From assembly GCA_016705545.1 (NCBI GenBank), contig JADIYA010000033.1:1-53903 (forward strand): 53,903 nt of DNA, read 5' to 3'. Of the stretch, positions 17,909 to 26,613 are shown piece after piece. Both the position numbers and the translations under genes were made by a program. Position 1 is the stretch's first letter; each line of letters opens with the position of its first letter. Source of the DNA: Flavobacteriales bacterium. Lineage in GTDB: Bacteria > Bacteroidota > Bacteroidia > Flavobacteriales_F > PHOS-HE28. The notes under the pieces were generated by a model. It saw only the letters and a program-made list of their open reading frames with translations. It was not told where the DNA came from and searched no databases.

Positions 17909-18394
17909 CTACAAATCCCCTTCCCCCTTATTCACCTTCACCTTCACCTTCCTTGCCCTCACCTCCTCCTTCAGCAATTGGCCATCGGGCAGGAAGAACA
18001 GCTCGGCCTTTTCTTTCTCGGACTCCAACTTCACCTTGAAGAGGCTCGCAACCTCCGGCGTAGCGTGCTCTTCGACGTCTTCAATTTTCCACGCGCCGAA
18101 TTTGCTTGCCTTCAGTGCACGAGCGATGGTGCCGGGCAATTCATCCTTCTTGATGTCGTGCTCGGTGCGCACCCAAGCGCCTTCGGTGGTGTACACGGCC
18201 GTGTGCTTCTCGCCCTTCAGGGTGAATTCCGCGCGGAAGAGCTTGGTGCCTTGATTCCACTCCTTCACCGTGGCCTTGGGGTAGGTCTGCGCGAGATGCG
18301 CCTTGGCAATCGCCGGCGGAGCGATGGTGGACGTGGTTTGCGCAAGGAGCTGAAGGCTGGCGATGACCGTGAGTGAGGTGAGCACGTAGCGCAT
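17909..18394 (-). CDS. exported PepSY-like (BLIP-fold) protein
   Basis: A 161-residue protein with an N-terminal signal peptide (MRYVLTSLTVIASLQLLAQ). The mature part has the repeated pattern of Bacteroidota PepSY-like/DUF2874 proteins: TYPKATVKEWNQG, FRAEFTLKGEKHTAVYTTEG, then a second half with KASKFGAWKIEDVEE. Such proteins are periplasmic and of uncertain role. ATG at 18394 is chosen because it directly precedes the signal peptide; upstream in-frame codons give a basic extension without homology. It is 22 bases downstream of nothing obvious and is probably monocistronic. Confidence 0.75.
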   Translation of the reverse strand: MRYVLTSLTVIASLQLLAQTTSTIAPPAIAKAHLAQTYPKATVKEWNQGTKLFRAEFTLKGEKHTAVYTTEGAWVRTEHDIKKDELPGTIARALKASKFGAWKIEDVEEHATPEVASLFKVKLESEKEKAELFFLPDGQLLKEEVRARKVKVKVNKGEGDL

Positions 18395-18506
18395 GGTGGG
18401 CGTGAAGCTAGGATGTAACGAAGACCGCCGCACCGTTATCGACCGGAGCCGTCTCGAAGACCGCGTAATGGATTGAAAGTGCAATGAGCCAACTCGACTC
18501 CGCTCT

Positions 18507-19055
18507 CTACTTCCCGATGAACTCCAGGCTCACGCTGTTGATGCAGTAGCGCTGCCCCGTGGGTTTGGGTCCGTCATCGAAGATGTGGCCGAGGTGCGCG
18601 CCGCAGCGCCCGCATGTGGTTTCGGTGCGCACCATACCGTACGTGCGGTCCTCGTGGTAGTGAATGGCATCCTTGCGTGCTGCTTGGAAGAAGCTTGGCC
18701 AACCGCAGCTGCTCGCGAATTTGCTGTCAGCTTGGAAGAGCACATTGCCGCACACCGCGCATGCGTAAGTTCCGATGCCCTCGAAGTCCCAGTACTTGCC
18801 GGTGAAGGCCCGCTCGGTGCCCTTCTCGAAGGCGATGTAGTAGAGGTCGGCGGGCAGCAGCTTCTTCCACTCGCTCAGTGGCACGTTCAGCTTGGCGGTA
18901 TCGGTGTGCGAGTAGTGCGGGTTGCCGCTGTGGTCGTACTGGCTCATGTCGTTGGTGCTCATGGCGGGTGCTTTCGGTGCTTGTCCGTTGCTGCTTCCAC
19001 AGGCAATGAGGAGCAGAGAGGCGAGTAAAGTGGGGGTGATGCTGAAGGAACTCAT
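18507..19055 (-). CDS. msrB: peptide-methionine (R)-S-oxide reductase MsrB, lipoprotein form
   Basis: Repairs oxidised methionine (R-sulfoxide) in proteins. Zinc-binding pairs CAVC and CGRC, the CGWPSF motif and the catalytic RYCINSVSLEF near the C-terminus are all present. An N-terminal lipobox (LLIACGSS) predicts a lipoprotein, so it should act in the periplasm on exported proteins. The start MSSFSITPTLL at 19055 gives a normal signal length; upstream in-frame ATGs only add residues before it. About 182 residues. Confidence 0.93.
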   Translation of the reverse strand: MSSFSITPTLLASLLLIACGSSNGQAPKAPAMSTNDMSQYDHSGNPHYSHTDTAKLNVPLSEWKKLLPADLYYIAFEKGTERAFTGKYWDFEGIGTYACAVCGNVLFQADSKFASSCGWPSFFQAARKDAIHYHEDRTYGMVRTETTCGRCGAHLGHIFDDGPKPTGQRYCINSVSLEFIGK

Positions 19056-19252
19056 GCCCGGAGGTTGTGTGTGCGGCGCGCGCATGACAAAGGTTGTTGC
19101 AAGAACCAGTGAGGAATGTGTTCGGTTCGGATGCACGAGGTGTTGAAATTTTCCTTCCCCTAAAGGGGAAGCGCCCGCAGTGGGCGAATCGTCGTCAGGA
19201 ATCGCGGGCGGCGCCCTTTTTATTTGCCGCCCTGAAAAATCTTCGGGGAAGC

Positions 19253-21832
19253 ATGGCCAAGAAGAACGCGAGCGGGGATCTGGTGATCGTGGAGTCGCCA
19301 GCCAAGGCGAAGACCATTGAGAAATACTTGGGTGCAGGCTTCACTGTGCTCAGCAGTTATGGTCACGTCCGTGATCTGCCGGAGCGCGACCTGAGCGTGG
19401 ATGTGGAGAACGGCTTCGAGCCCACCTATATCATCCCTGATGACAAGAAGGGGCGGTTGGCGGAACTGAAGAAGGCCAGCGACAAAGCAGCCATGGTTTG
19501 GCTCGCGACCGACGAAGACCGCGAAGGGGAGGCCATCAGCTGGCACCTGAAGGAAGCGCTCAAGCTCAGCGATGACAAGGTGAAGCGCATCACCTTCAAC
19601 GAGATCACCAAGCAGGCCGTGACCAACGCGATGGAGCACCCGCGCACCATCGACATCCATCTGGTGGACGCGCAACAGGCCCGCCGCGTGCTGGATCGAC
19701 TGGTGGGCTATGAGCTGAGCCCCGTGCTCTGGCGCAAAGTGAAGCCCAGCCTGAGCGCGGGCCGCGTGCAAAGCGTGGCCGTGCGCCTGATCGTGGAGCG
19801 CGAGCGCGAGATCCTCAGCTTCGAAAGCAAGAGCGCATTCAAGGTCACTGCGGTGCTCATCACGGAGAAAGGCGCCACGGTAAAGGCGGAGCTGCCCGCA
19901 CGCTTCGCCACCGAGGCGGAGGCCATGGCCTTCCTGCAAGGCTGCATCGGCGCGGGCTACACGGTGAACGCGATCGAGAAGAAGCCCGGCAAGCGCACGC
20001 CCGCCGCGCCCTTCACCACGAGCACCTTGCAGCAGGAGGCCAGCCGCAAGCTCGGCTACGGCGTGGATCGCACCATGCGGATTGCCCAAGGCCTCTACGA
20101 GCAAGGGCACATCACCTACATGCGAACCGACTCGGTGAACCTGAGCGAGCAGGCCATCGGCGCAGCGGCCGCGCAGATCAGCTCGCAATACGGTGAGCGT
20201 TACAGCAAGCCGCGCCGCTTCACCAGCAAGAGCAAGGGCGCGCAAGAGGCGCACGAGGCCATCCGTCCCACCGATATGGCCGTGCGCAATGCCGGCAGCG
20301 ACACCGATGCCGAGCGCCTCTACGACCTGATCTGGAAGCGCACGCTGGCCAGCCAGATGGCCGATGCCGAGTTGGAGAAGACCGTAGTGGACATCACCAT
20401 CAGCACGCGGTCGAATGAGCAATTGCGCGCACAAGGCGAAGTGATCCTCTTCGACGGTTTCCTCAAGGTGTACATGGAGGGCCGCGACGATGAGGGCGAT
20501 GAGGAGCAGGAAGGCCTGTTGCCCGAAATGCGCCAAGGCGAAGCGCTGCAGCTGCGCGAGATGACCGCCACGCAGCGCTTCGATCGCGCCGCACCGCGCT
20601 ACACCGAAGCGAGCCTGGTGAAGAAGCTCGAAGAACTGGGCATCGGCCGACCAAGCACCTACGCGCCCACCATCAGCACCGTGCAGAAGCGCGGCTACGT
20701 GGTGAAGGAGAGCCGCGATGGAACGCCGCGCGCCTACCGCATCCTCACCTTGGCCGAGGGTGAGATCGCTGAGAAGACCGCCAGTGAGATTGCCGGCGCC
20801 GAGAAGCAGAAGCTCTTCCCATCAGACATCGGCATGGTGGTGAACGACTTCCTCGTGGAGCACTTCCCCGTGATCGTGGACCTGAACTTCACGGCGAAAG
20901 TGGAGGAGGAGTTCGACGTGATTGCCGAAGGCAAGGAGAACTGGCGCGAGATGATCGCCCGCTTCTACAAGCCCTTCCACGCCACACTGGGCACCGTGAA
21001 GGACACCGCGGAACGCGCTACTGGTGCCCGCATCCTGGGCAAGGACCCCGTGAGCGGCAAGGACGTTGTGGCTCGCATCGGCCGCTTCGGTCCCATGATC
21101 CAGATCGGCAGCGCCGAGGACGAGGAGAAGCCTCGCTTTGCCAGCCTGCGTAAAGACCAGAGCATCGCATCGGTCACCTTCGAGGAGGCCATGAATCTCT
21201 TCAAATTGCCACGCACCCTGGGCGAGCGCGATGGCGAAGTGTGCTCGGTGGGCATTGGCCGCTTCGGTCCGTACGTGCGGTTGGGCAGCACCTACGCCAG
21301 CCTCACGCCGGACGATGATCCGCTGGAGATCAGCCTGGCTCGGGCCGTAGAGCTCATCGACCTTAAGAAGATCGCGAACGCCACGCGTGACCTGGGCGAA
21401 TACAAAGGGGAGATGCTCGTTGTGGGCCGAGGACGCTTCGGCCCCTTCGTGAAATTCGCGAAGACCTATGCGAACATCCCCAAGGGGGAGGAGCCATCTG
21501 CAGTGACCCTGGAGCGCGGTATCGAGCTCATCGAGGCCAAGCTTGCAGGTGCGCGGCAGAATGTGCTGAAGGAATTCGAGGGTTCTGCCATCCAGGTCCT
21601 GGCTGGCCGATATGGGCCCTACATCACCGACGGAAATAAGAACGCCAACGTTCCGAAGGAGCAGAAGCCGGAGGAGATCACCTTGGAGGCCGCGACCGCA
21701 TTGCTTGCTGCCGCACCCGACAAGAAAGGAGGTAAGAAGGGTCGGCGCTCAGCGTCGAAGCCGGTTGGCAAGTCACCAGCGAAAGCGCCAGCCAAAAAGG
21801 CGCGGAAAGCAGCACCGAAGAAGAAAGCCTGA
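19253..21832 (+). CDS. topA: DNA topoisomerase I
   Basis: Type IA topoisomerase that relaxes negative supercoils. The Toprim domain opens with IVESPAKAKTIEKYLG and holds ATDEDREGEAISWHL; the active-site tyrosine lies in GHITYMRTDS. The C-terminal third has four zinc-less repeats marked by GRFGPMIQIG, GRFGPYVRLG, GRFGPFVKFA and GRYGPYITDG, then a Lys/Ala-rich tail (APAKKARKAAPKKKA). 859 residues from ATG at 19253, chosen because MAKKNASGDLVIVESP is the family N-terminus. The 197-base upstream gap contains a hairpin (CTTCCCC 19154-19160 with GGGGAAG 19165-19171) and a weak TATTTG box. topA next to porP-gldKLMN is common in Flavobacteriia. Confidence 0.97.
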   Translation: MAKKNASGDLVIVESPAKAKTIEKYLGAGFTVLSSYGHVRDLPERDLSVDVENGFEPTYIIPDDKKGRLAELKKASDKAAMVWLATDEDREGEAISWHLKEALKLSDDKVKRITFNEITKQAVTNAMEHPRTIDIHLVDAQQARRVLDRLVGYELSPVLWRKVKPSLSAGRVQSVAVRLIVEREREILSFESKSAFKVTAVLITEKGATVKAELPARFATEAEAMAFLQGCIGAGYTVNAIEKKPGKRTPAAPFTTSTLQQEASRKLGYGVDRTMRIAQGLYEQGHITYMRTDSVNLSEQAIGAAAAQISSQYGERYSKPRRFTSKSKGAQEAHEAIRPTDMAVRNAGSDTDAERLYDLIWKRTLASQMADAELEKTVVDITISTRSNEQLRAQGEVILFDGFLKVYMEGRDDEGDEEQEGLLPEMRQGEALQLREMTATQRFDRAAPRYTEASLVKKLEELGIGRPSTYAPTISTVQKRGYVVKESRDGTPRAYRILTLAEGEIAEKTASEIAGAEKQKLFPSDIGMVVNDFLVEHFPVIVDLNFTAKVEEEFDVIAEGKENWREMIARFYKPFHATLGTVKDTAERATGARILGKDPVSGKDVVARIGRFGPMIQIGSAEDEEKPRFASLRKDQSIASVTFEEAMNLFKLPRTLGERDGEVCSVGIGRFGPYVRLGSTYASLTPDDDPLEISLARAVELIDLKKIANATRDLGEYKGEMLVVGRGRFGPFVKFAKTYANIPKGEEPSAVTLERGIELIEAKLAGARQNVLKEFEGSAIQVLAGRYGPYITDGNKNANVPKEQKPEEITLEAATALLAAAPDKKGGKKGRRSASKPVGKSPAKAPAKKARKAAPKKKA

Positions 21833-21945
21833 TCGGCTGCCAACACGGCACTGTGCGCAGATGGCCACCGTGCGCCCGTTGGGCATAACTGGCTCGAGGT
21901 CAACTTCGCCGGGCGCCTCGGTGATCGGTTGCGGGGCTTCGTTGC

Positions 21946-23118
21946 ATGGACATCAGCATCTACTTCCAACCCTCGGAGCGTTTCGGGCGAAACCGGCCGG
22001 AATGGGCCGCCCACACCCTGGGCGACAGCACCTCATTCTACACGCATGGGAGGGACTTCCCATCCTTGGAAGGGAAACAGGTGGCGCTCTTCGGGGTGCT
22101 CGACGACCCCGGTCATGCGCGTCCGAGAGCGTGCGTGAAAGCTCCGGACGCCATCCGCGCTGAGCTTTATCAATTGCATCAGCCTGCCTCGCCGGTTCAC
22201 ATGGTTGATCTAGGCGACATCCAAGCCGGGGCTACAGCGGCCGACACCCAGCATGCCGTGGCCGAGACCTTGGCCGAACTCATACGCCTGAACATTGTTC
22301 CCGTGCTTCTGGGAGGAGGGCAGGGGCACACCTTCAGCCAATACCTCGCCTATGAAAAGCTCGAGCGCACCGCCAACCTTGCTTGTATCGACAGCCGCTT
22401 CGATCTCGGGGATCCCGGCCAAGCGCTAGCGGACAGCAGCTACCTCAGCCACATCGTGCTTCGGCAGCCCAACTACCTATTCAACTACAGCAACCTCGGC
22501 TACCAGACCTACTTCGTGGATCAGCCGGGGATTGAATTGATGGAACGGCTCCTGTTCGACACCCATCGCTTGGGCGAACTCCGTCAAGGCATTGCCGATG
22601 CTGAACCGGTGCTCCGCAATGCCGATACCCTCAGCGTGGACATGAGCGCGATTCGCCGCGCTGACGCCCCGGGCAGCACCCGTCCTGGCCCCAACGGCTT
22701 CGCAGGCGATGAGGCCTGCCAACTCATGCGCTATGCCGGCGTGAGTGAGAAGGTCACTTCCGTTGGCATCTATGAACTGGATCCCGACCGCGATACGGAA
22801 GGAATCACTGCGCAGTTGGCCGCACAAATGGTTTGGTGCTTCCTCGATGGCTTCCGCAGCCGCACGAATGACCTGCCCTGGCTCGACCGCAAGCGCTTCA
22901 CTCGGTTCCGGATACCTATCCGCGGCCATGAACAGGAATTGGTGTTTTTCAAGAGTTCTGTGAGCGACCGCTGGTGGATGGATGTACCCTACAAAGCGGA
23001 GCAGGAAGCGCGCTTCGAGCGGCATCATCTGGTGCCCTGTTCCTATTCGGATTATCAAGCAGCCTGTCGGGAGGAGGTGCCCGACCGCTGGTGGCGCACG
23101 TTCCAGAAGCTGGCTTGA
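21946..23118 (+). CDS. formimidoylglutamase/arginase-family protein with altered metal site
   Basis: A 390-residue ureohydrolase-fold protein of the kind found between topA and the gld locus in Bacteroidota. The fold signatures are present but the Mn-ligand motifs differ from active arginases: GGGQGHT stands for GGxHS, IDSRFD for DAHxD (His replaced by Arg), and SVDMSAIRRADAPG for SxDxDxxDP (second Asp replaced by Ser). Two-metal catalysis is therefore doubtful; a one-metal or non-catalytic role is possible. Start MDISIYFQPSERF at 21946. Annotated formimidoylglutamase by family only. Confidence 0.75.
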   Translation: MDISIYFQPSERFGRNRPEWAAHTLGDSTSFYTHGRDFPSLEGKQVALFGVLDDPGHARPRACVKAPDAIRAELYQLHQPASPVHMVDLGDIQAGATAADTQHAVAETLAELIRLNIVPVLLGGGQGHTFSQYLAYEKLERTANLACIDSRFDLGDPGQALADSSYLSHIVLRQPNYLFNYSNLGYQTYFVDQPGIELMERLLFDTHRLGELRQGIADAEPVLRNADTLSVDMSAIRRADAPGSTRPGPNGFAGDEACQLMRYAGVSEKVTSVGIYELDPDRDTEGITAQLAAQMVWCFLDGFRSRTNDLPWLDRKRFTRFRIPIRGHEQELVFFKSSVSDRWWMDVPYKAEQEARFERHHLVPCSYSDYQAACREEVPDRWWRTFQKLA

Positions 23119-23176
23119 GCCGACCCGAACAACCGCGCTGACCCAACGCTTAATCCCGCGCTGGGCTTAACAGGAA

Positions 23177-23205
23177 TTTGCAGGTAAGGGGAATTGCTAT
23201 ATTGG
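23177..23205 (+). promoter_or_regulatory. promoter of the porP-gld operon
   Basis: TTTG at 23177-23180 and TATATTGG at 23198-23205, separated by 17 bases, match the Bacteroidota -33/-7 arrangement. The predicted leader to porP (23273) is about 60 bases. Confidence 0.6.
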
Positions 23206-23272
23206 CGCCGGTTCTGGGGCAGGCTGGTCCTGTCCCATCGTGTGTAAGGCTCCAAACCGAACGGAAAACAGC

Positions 23273-24202
23273 ATGAGGGGGATAGTCACTGCAATCTGCT
23301 GCGCGGCATTCGCGGGCGCGTCATTCGCCCAGCAAGACCCGAAGTTCACGCAGTACATGTTCGACCGGCTTTCCATCAATCCCGGCGTGGCCGGTACATC
23401 CGGCGAGTTGTGCGGCACCCTGATGCTGCGACAGCAATGGACCGGCTTCGATGGCGCGCCCAAGACGGCCCTGCTGAATGCACATGGGAAGATTGCCCGG
23501 ATAAGTTCGGGTGTGGGTCTTTCGGTCTTCATGGATGAGCTTGGCCAGCAGAAGAGCACCTACGCCCGTCTGAGTTACTCCTTTCACCGCAGGCTTGGCC
23601 CTGGCACGTTCGGAATCGGCTTGGCCGCAGGCATGATGAGCCACACCCTTGGCAATAAATGGATTGCCACCGATGGGGTTCCCGGCGATAATGCCATCCC
23701 GGCGAACGGCAACACGGATATGGGTTGGGACCTCGCAGCCGGACTCTATTACACAAGCCCGACCCTGTGGGCGGGAATCAGTAGTACGCACCTTACAGAG
23801 GTAGAACTGCGCAACGTGAGCATCCAACAGCGCCGGCACTATTTCGTTCAAGCCGGATACAACTGGAAGATCAAGGGCAACCAGAAGTATGTCTTGCAGC
23901 CGAGTGCACTTGTCAAGATGGACGGCACCTCAACCCAGTTCGATCTGACGGCCAACTTCCTCTATAATAACATGGTGTGGCTGGGCGTTTCCTATAGCAC
24001 GAGCGACTTCATTGCGCCGCTCATCGGCTACCAGTTCAAGCCCACTGCGAAATCGATGCTCAAGATCGGCTACAGCTACGATGTAACCACCTCGAAACTC
24101 CGGAATTACAGCAGTGGCAGCCATGAAATCATGGTTAACTTCTGCACCCTGCTCGTGAAGCCGCCTAGCGTGCAGCGCCACAGTAGTGTTCGCTTCCTCT
24201 GA
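23273..24202 (+). CDS. PorP/SprF-family type IX secretion membrane protein
   Basis: Outer-membrane beta-barrel of the PorP/SprF family. The signal peptide (MRGIVTAICCAAFAGASFAQ) is followed by the family hallmark QDPKFTQYMFDRLSINPGVAG, then alternating beta-strands and a C-terminal strand region (IMVNFCTLL). Such proteins dock on PorE or act as anchors for cell-surface adhesins. 309 residues from ATG at 23273. It precedes gldK by about 120 bases in the same direction. Which of PorP or SprF is the better name cannot be decided here. Confidence 0.9.
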   Translation: MRGIVTAICCAAFAGASFAQQDPKFTQYMFDRLSINPGVAGTSGELCGTLMLRQQWTGFDGAPKTALLNAHGKIARISSGVGLSVFMDELGQQKSTYARLSYSFHRRLGPGTFGIGLAAGMMSHTLGNKWIATDGVPGDNAIPANGNTDMGWDLAAGLYYTSPTLWAGISSTHLTEVELRNVSIQQRRHYFVQAGYNWKIKGNQKYVLQPSALVKMDGTSTQFDLTANFLYNNMVWLGVSYSTSDFIAPLIGYQFKPTAKSMLKIGYSYDVTTSKLRNYSSGSHEIMVNFCTLLVKPPSVQRHSSVRFL

Positions 24203-24324
24203 AACATCGAAACCACTGAACCTCAACTGCCGTAAAGTGCCTGGCTCAAGGTGTTCGCTTACCCGAAATACCTGAAAGCCAGGGGTCCCTGCAAGGAAGA
24301 ACAGATCGGCAAAACAGGAAGAAC

Positions 24325-25686
24325 ATGCAACGTCCCATCTTGTATCTCGGTGCCATCGGCTTGCTGGCGAGCTGTGGCGGAGGCGGTCAGGGGCAACTGA
24401 CCGGTGCGCTGGGCAGGCCCGGCTGGTTCCAGATTGATCCCTATGGGATGAACTACATCCCTATGGGCAGCTACGTCATGGGTCCAAGTGACCAGGACGT
24501 TCCCTATGCCATCAATAACAAGAGCAAAACCGTCTCGGTGCAGGCCTTCTACATCGACCAGACGGAGATCACCAACAACGAGTACCGCCAATTCGTGGAA
24601 TATGTCCGTGACTCCATCGCGAAACGGATCCTCGGTGATGAGGACATCGGGGAGCATGTGACCACGGAAGACGAATTCGGTGAGGAACTTGACCCCGCCG
24701 TGCTCAACTGGAGGACCAAGATCAATTGGTGGGGGGATGAAGAGCGTGAAGCTTTGGCTGACATGTACCTCAGTGAGAGCGAGCGGTTCTATCGCCGCAA
24801 GGAGATTGATTCGCGCAAGCTGATGTTCGAGTATTACTGGATTGACCTTAAGGAGGCGGCACGCAAGGGCACTCCGAGCAATTGGGCCCGGGACTTGGAT
24901 TTGAGCTACACCAATACCAAGGGCCAGAACAACGCAATTCGCGGTCACAGTGACCGCAGCAAGTTCATCATCAAGGAGGTGATCAACGTTTACCCGGACA
25001 CCTTGGCTTGGGTGCATGACTTCACCTATTCGTTCAATGAGCCGATGACGGAGAATTATTTCTGGCATCCGGCCTACGACGATTACCCGGTAGTCGGGAT
25101 CACCTGGGTGCAAGCCACGGCGTTCAATGTCTGGCGTACCCAGTTGATGAATAGCTGGCTGGAGCACAACGGCGAAGCCTACGTCAACCGCTTCCGGTTG
25201 CCTACGGAAGCTGAATGGGAGTACGCCTCGCGTGGCGGATTGGACCTGGCACCCTATCCTTGGGGCGGACCATATGTGCGTAACCGCCAAGGTTGCTTTC
25301 TCGGCAACTTCAAGCCCTTGCATGGGAACTATGTCGATGATGGAGGTTTCCATACCGTGCCGGTGGACAGCTACACCCCGAACGACTACGGTCTTTATCA
25401 GATGGCCGGTAACGTGAGCGAATGGACGAGCACTGCTTACGATGAGAGCGTGTATGACTTTGCCCACGACCTCAATCCTGAGTACGCCTATGATGCGCTT
25501 GCAACAGATGCCCCTTCGCTGAAGCGCAAGGTGATCCGCGGCGGCTCGTGGAAGGACATTGGCTATTACATGCAGACCGGCACGCGCAGCTACGAGTACC
25601 AGGACACCACCAAGGCCTACATCGGTTTCCGGTCGGTGATGACCTACCTGGGCCGCGGAAAGGCCGTGAACGCCGAAGACCTCTAG
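24325..25686 (+). CDS. gldK: T9SS ring lipoprotein GldK/PorK
   Basis: Outer-membrane lipoprotein that forms the periplasmic ring with GldN. It has a lipobox (LGAIGLLASCGGG) and a formylglycine-generating-enzyme-like (FGE-sulfatase) domain: IPMGSYVMGPSD, FYIDQTEITNNEYRQFV, RLPTEAEWEYASRGG, PYPWGG, MAGNVSEWT, VIRGGSWKD, GFRSVMTYLG. An insert of about 150 residues (about 90-240) separates the first two FGE blocks, as in other GldK. 453 residues. First gene of gldKLMN. Confidence 0.96.
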   Translation: MQRPILYLGAIGLLASCGGGGQGQLTGALGRPGWFQIDPYGMNYIPMGSYVMGPSDQDVPYAINNKSKTVSVQAFYIDQTEITNNEYRQFVEYVRDSIAKRILGDEDIGEHVTTEDEFGEELDPAVLNWRTKINWWGDEEREALADMYLSESERFYRRKEIDSRKLMFEYYWIDLKEAARKGTPSNWARDLDLSYTNTKGQNNAIRGHSDRSKFIIKEVINVYPDTLAWVHDFTYSFNEPMTENYFWHPAYDDYPVVGITWVQATAFNVWRTQLMNSWLEHNGEAYVNRFRLPTEAEWEYASRGGLDLAPYPWGGPYVRNRQGCFLGNFKPLHGNYVDDGGFHTVPVDSYTPNDYGLYQMAGNVSEWTSTAYDESVYDFAHDLNPEYAYDALATDAPSLKRKVIRGGSWKDIGYYMQTGTRSYEYQDTTKAYIGFRSVMTYLGRGKAVNAEDL

Positions 25687-25784
25687 ATTCCCTACTGTGA
25701 ACCGCGGCCGTTACTGAACCAGCGCTGCCGCATTCAACAGCCATTCCCAACTCCAGACGAACCAACTAAACGCAAGGACGAACG

Positions 25785-26573
25785 ATGAAACCCGGCAGCA
25801 AGAAGTGGAAGAACTTCATGGCCAAACTGTACGGAATCGGTGCAGCGGTCGTGATTGTAGGGGCGCTATTCAAGATTCAGCACTGGCCCTTGGCTGACTT
25901 TTTCCTCATCCTCGGTTTGAGTACCGAGGCAATCATCTTCTTCTTCTCGGCCTTCGAGCCGCCGCATGAGGATCCGGATTGGAGCTTGGTGTATCCAGAG
26001 TTGGCCACCGGCGAAAAGGCTGAAGGGGATGACTTCAAAAAGGAGGACCAGCGTTCCATAACGGAGCAACTTGATGATATGCTGGAGAGCGCCAAGATCG
26101 AGCCCGAGCTCATCGCCAGCCTTGGAGACGGGATGCGCAGCCTGAGCGATAATGCCAAGAGCATGGGCCAGATCACCAGCGCAGCCTCGGCCACCAACGA
26201 TTACACCACCAGCCTGAAGGATGCCGCGAGCAAGGTGACCAACTTGGGTGAGACCTACATGAAGGCCAGCGAGAGCCTTACCGGCCTCACGCAGAACGTG
26301 GAGGCAGGACGAAGTGCCGGGGATGGTCTGCGCCAGATGAGCCAGAACCTGACGGCCCTGAATGAGATGTATGAGCTGCAGCTGAAGACCAGCCGTGAAA
26401 AGCTCGAGGCCGCGAACCAGATGTTCGAGGGCATGGGCGAGATGATGACCAACCTGAAGAACTCGGTGGACGACACCAAGCGCTACAAGGAGAACATCGC
26501 TGTGCTCAGCGACAACCTCGCCAAGCTCAACACTGTTTACGGCAACATGCTCAGCGCCATGCGCGTGAACTGA
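25785..26573 (+). CDS. gldL: T9SS motor inner-membrane protein GldL/PorL
   Basis: Inner-membrane stator of the T9SS/gliding proton motor. Two transmembrane helices (about 17-30 and 36-56) flank the conserved KIQHWPLAD turn; the second contains the glutamate (E48, in GLSTEAIIFFF) that matches the residue known to be essential for proton coupling in Flavobacterium GldL. A long helical cytoplasmic region follows (about 80-262). 262 residues. This is the only gldL in the window although two gldM genes are present. Confidence 0.96.
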   Translation: MKPGSKKWKNFMAKLYGIGAAVVIVGALFKIQHWPLADFFLILGLSTEAIIFFFSAFEPPHEDPDWSLVYPELATGEKAEGDDFKKEDQRSITEQLDDMLESAKIEPELIASLGDGMRSLSDNAKSMGQITSAASATNDYTTSLKDAASKVTNLGETYMKASESLTGLTQNVEAGRSAGDGLRQMSQNLTALNEMYELQLKTSREKLEAANQMFEGMGEMMTNLKNSVDDTKRYKENIAVLSDNLAKLNTVYGNMLSAMRVN

Positions 26574-26613
26574 TCCATCCCGAGCCATAACCGAATCCCA
26601 AACGACCTGAACC

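Noticed and set aside
19094..19252. N-terminal extension of topA from 19094
   Set aside because: The extension has no homology and contains the upstream hairpin region; the family start is MAKKNASGDLVIVESP at 19253.
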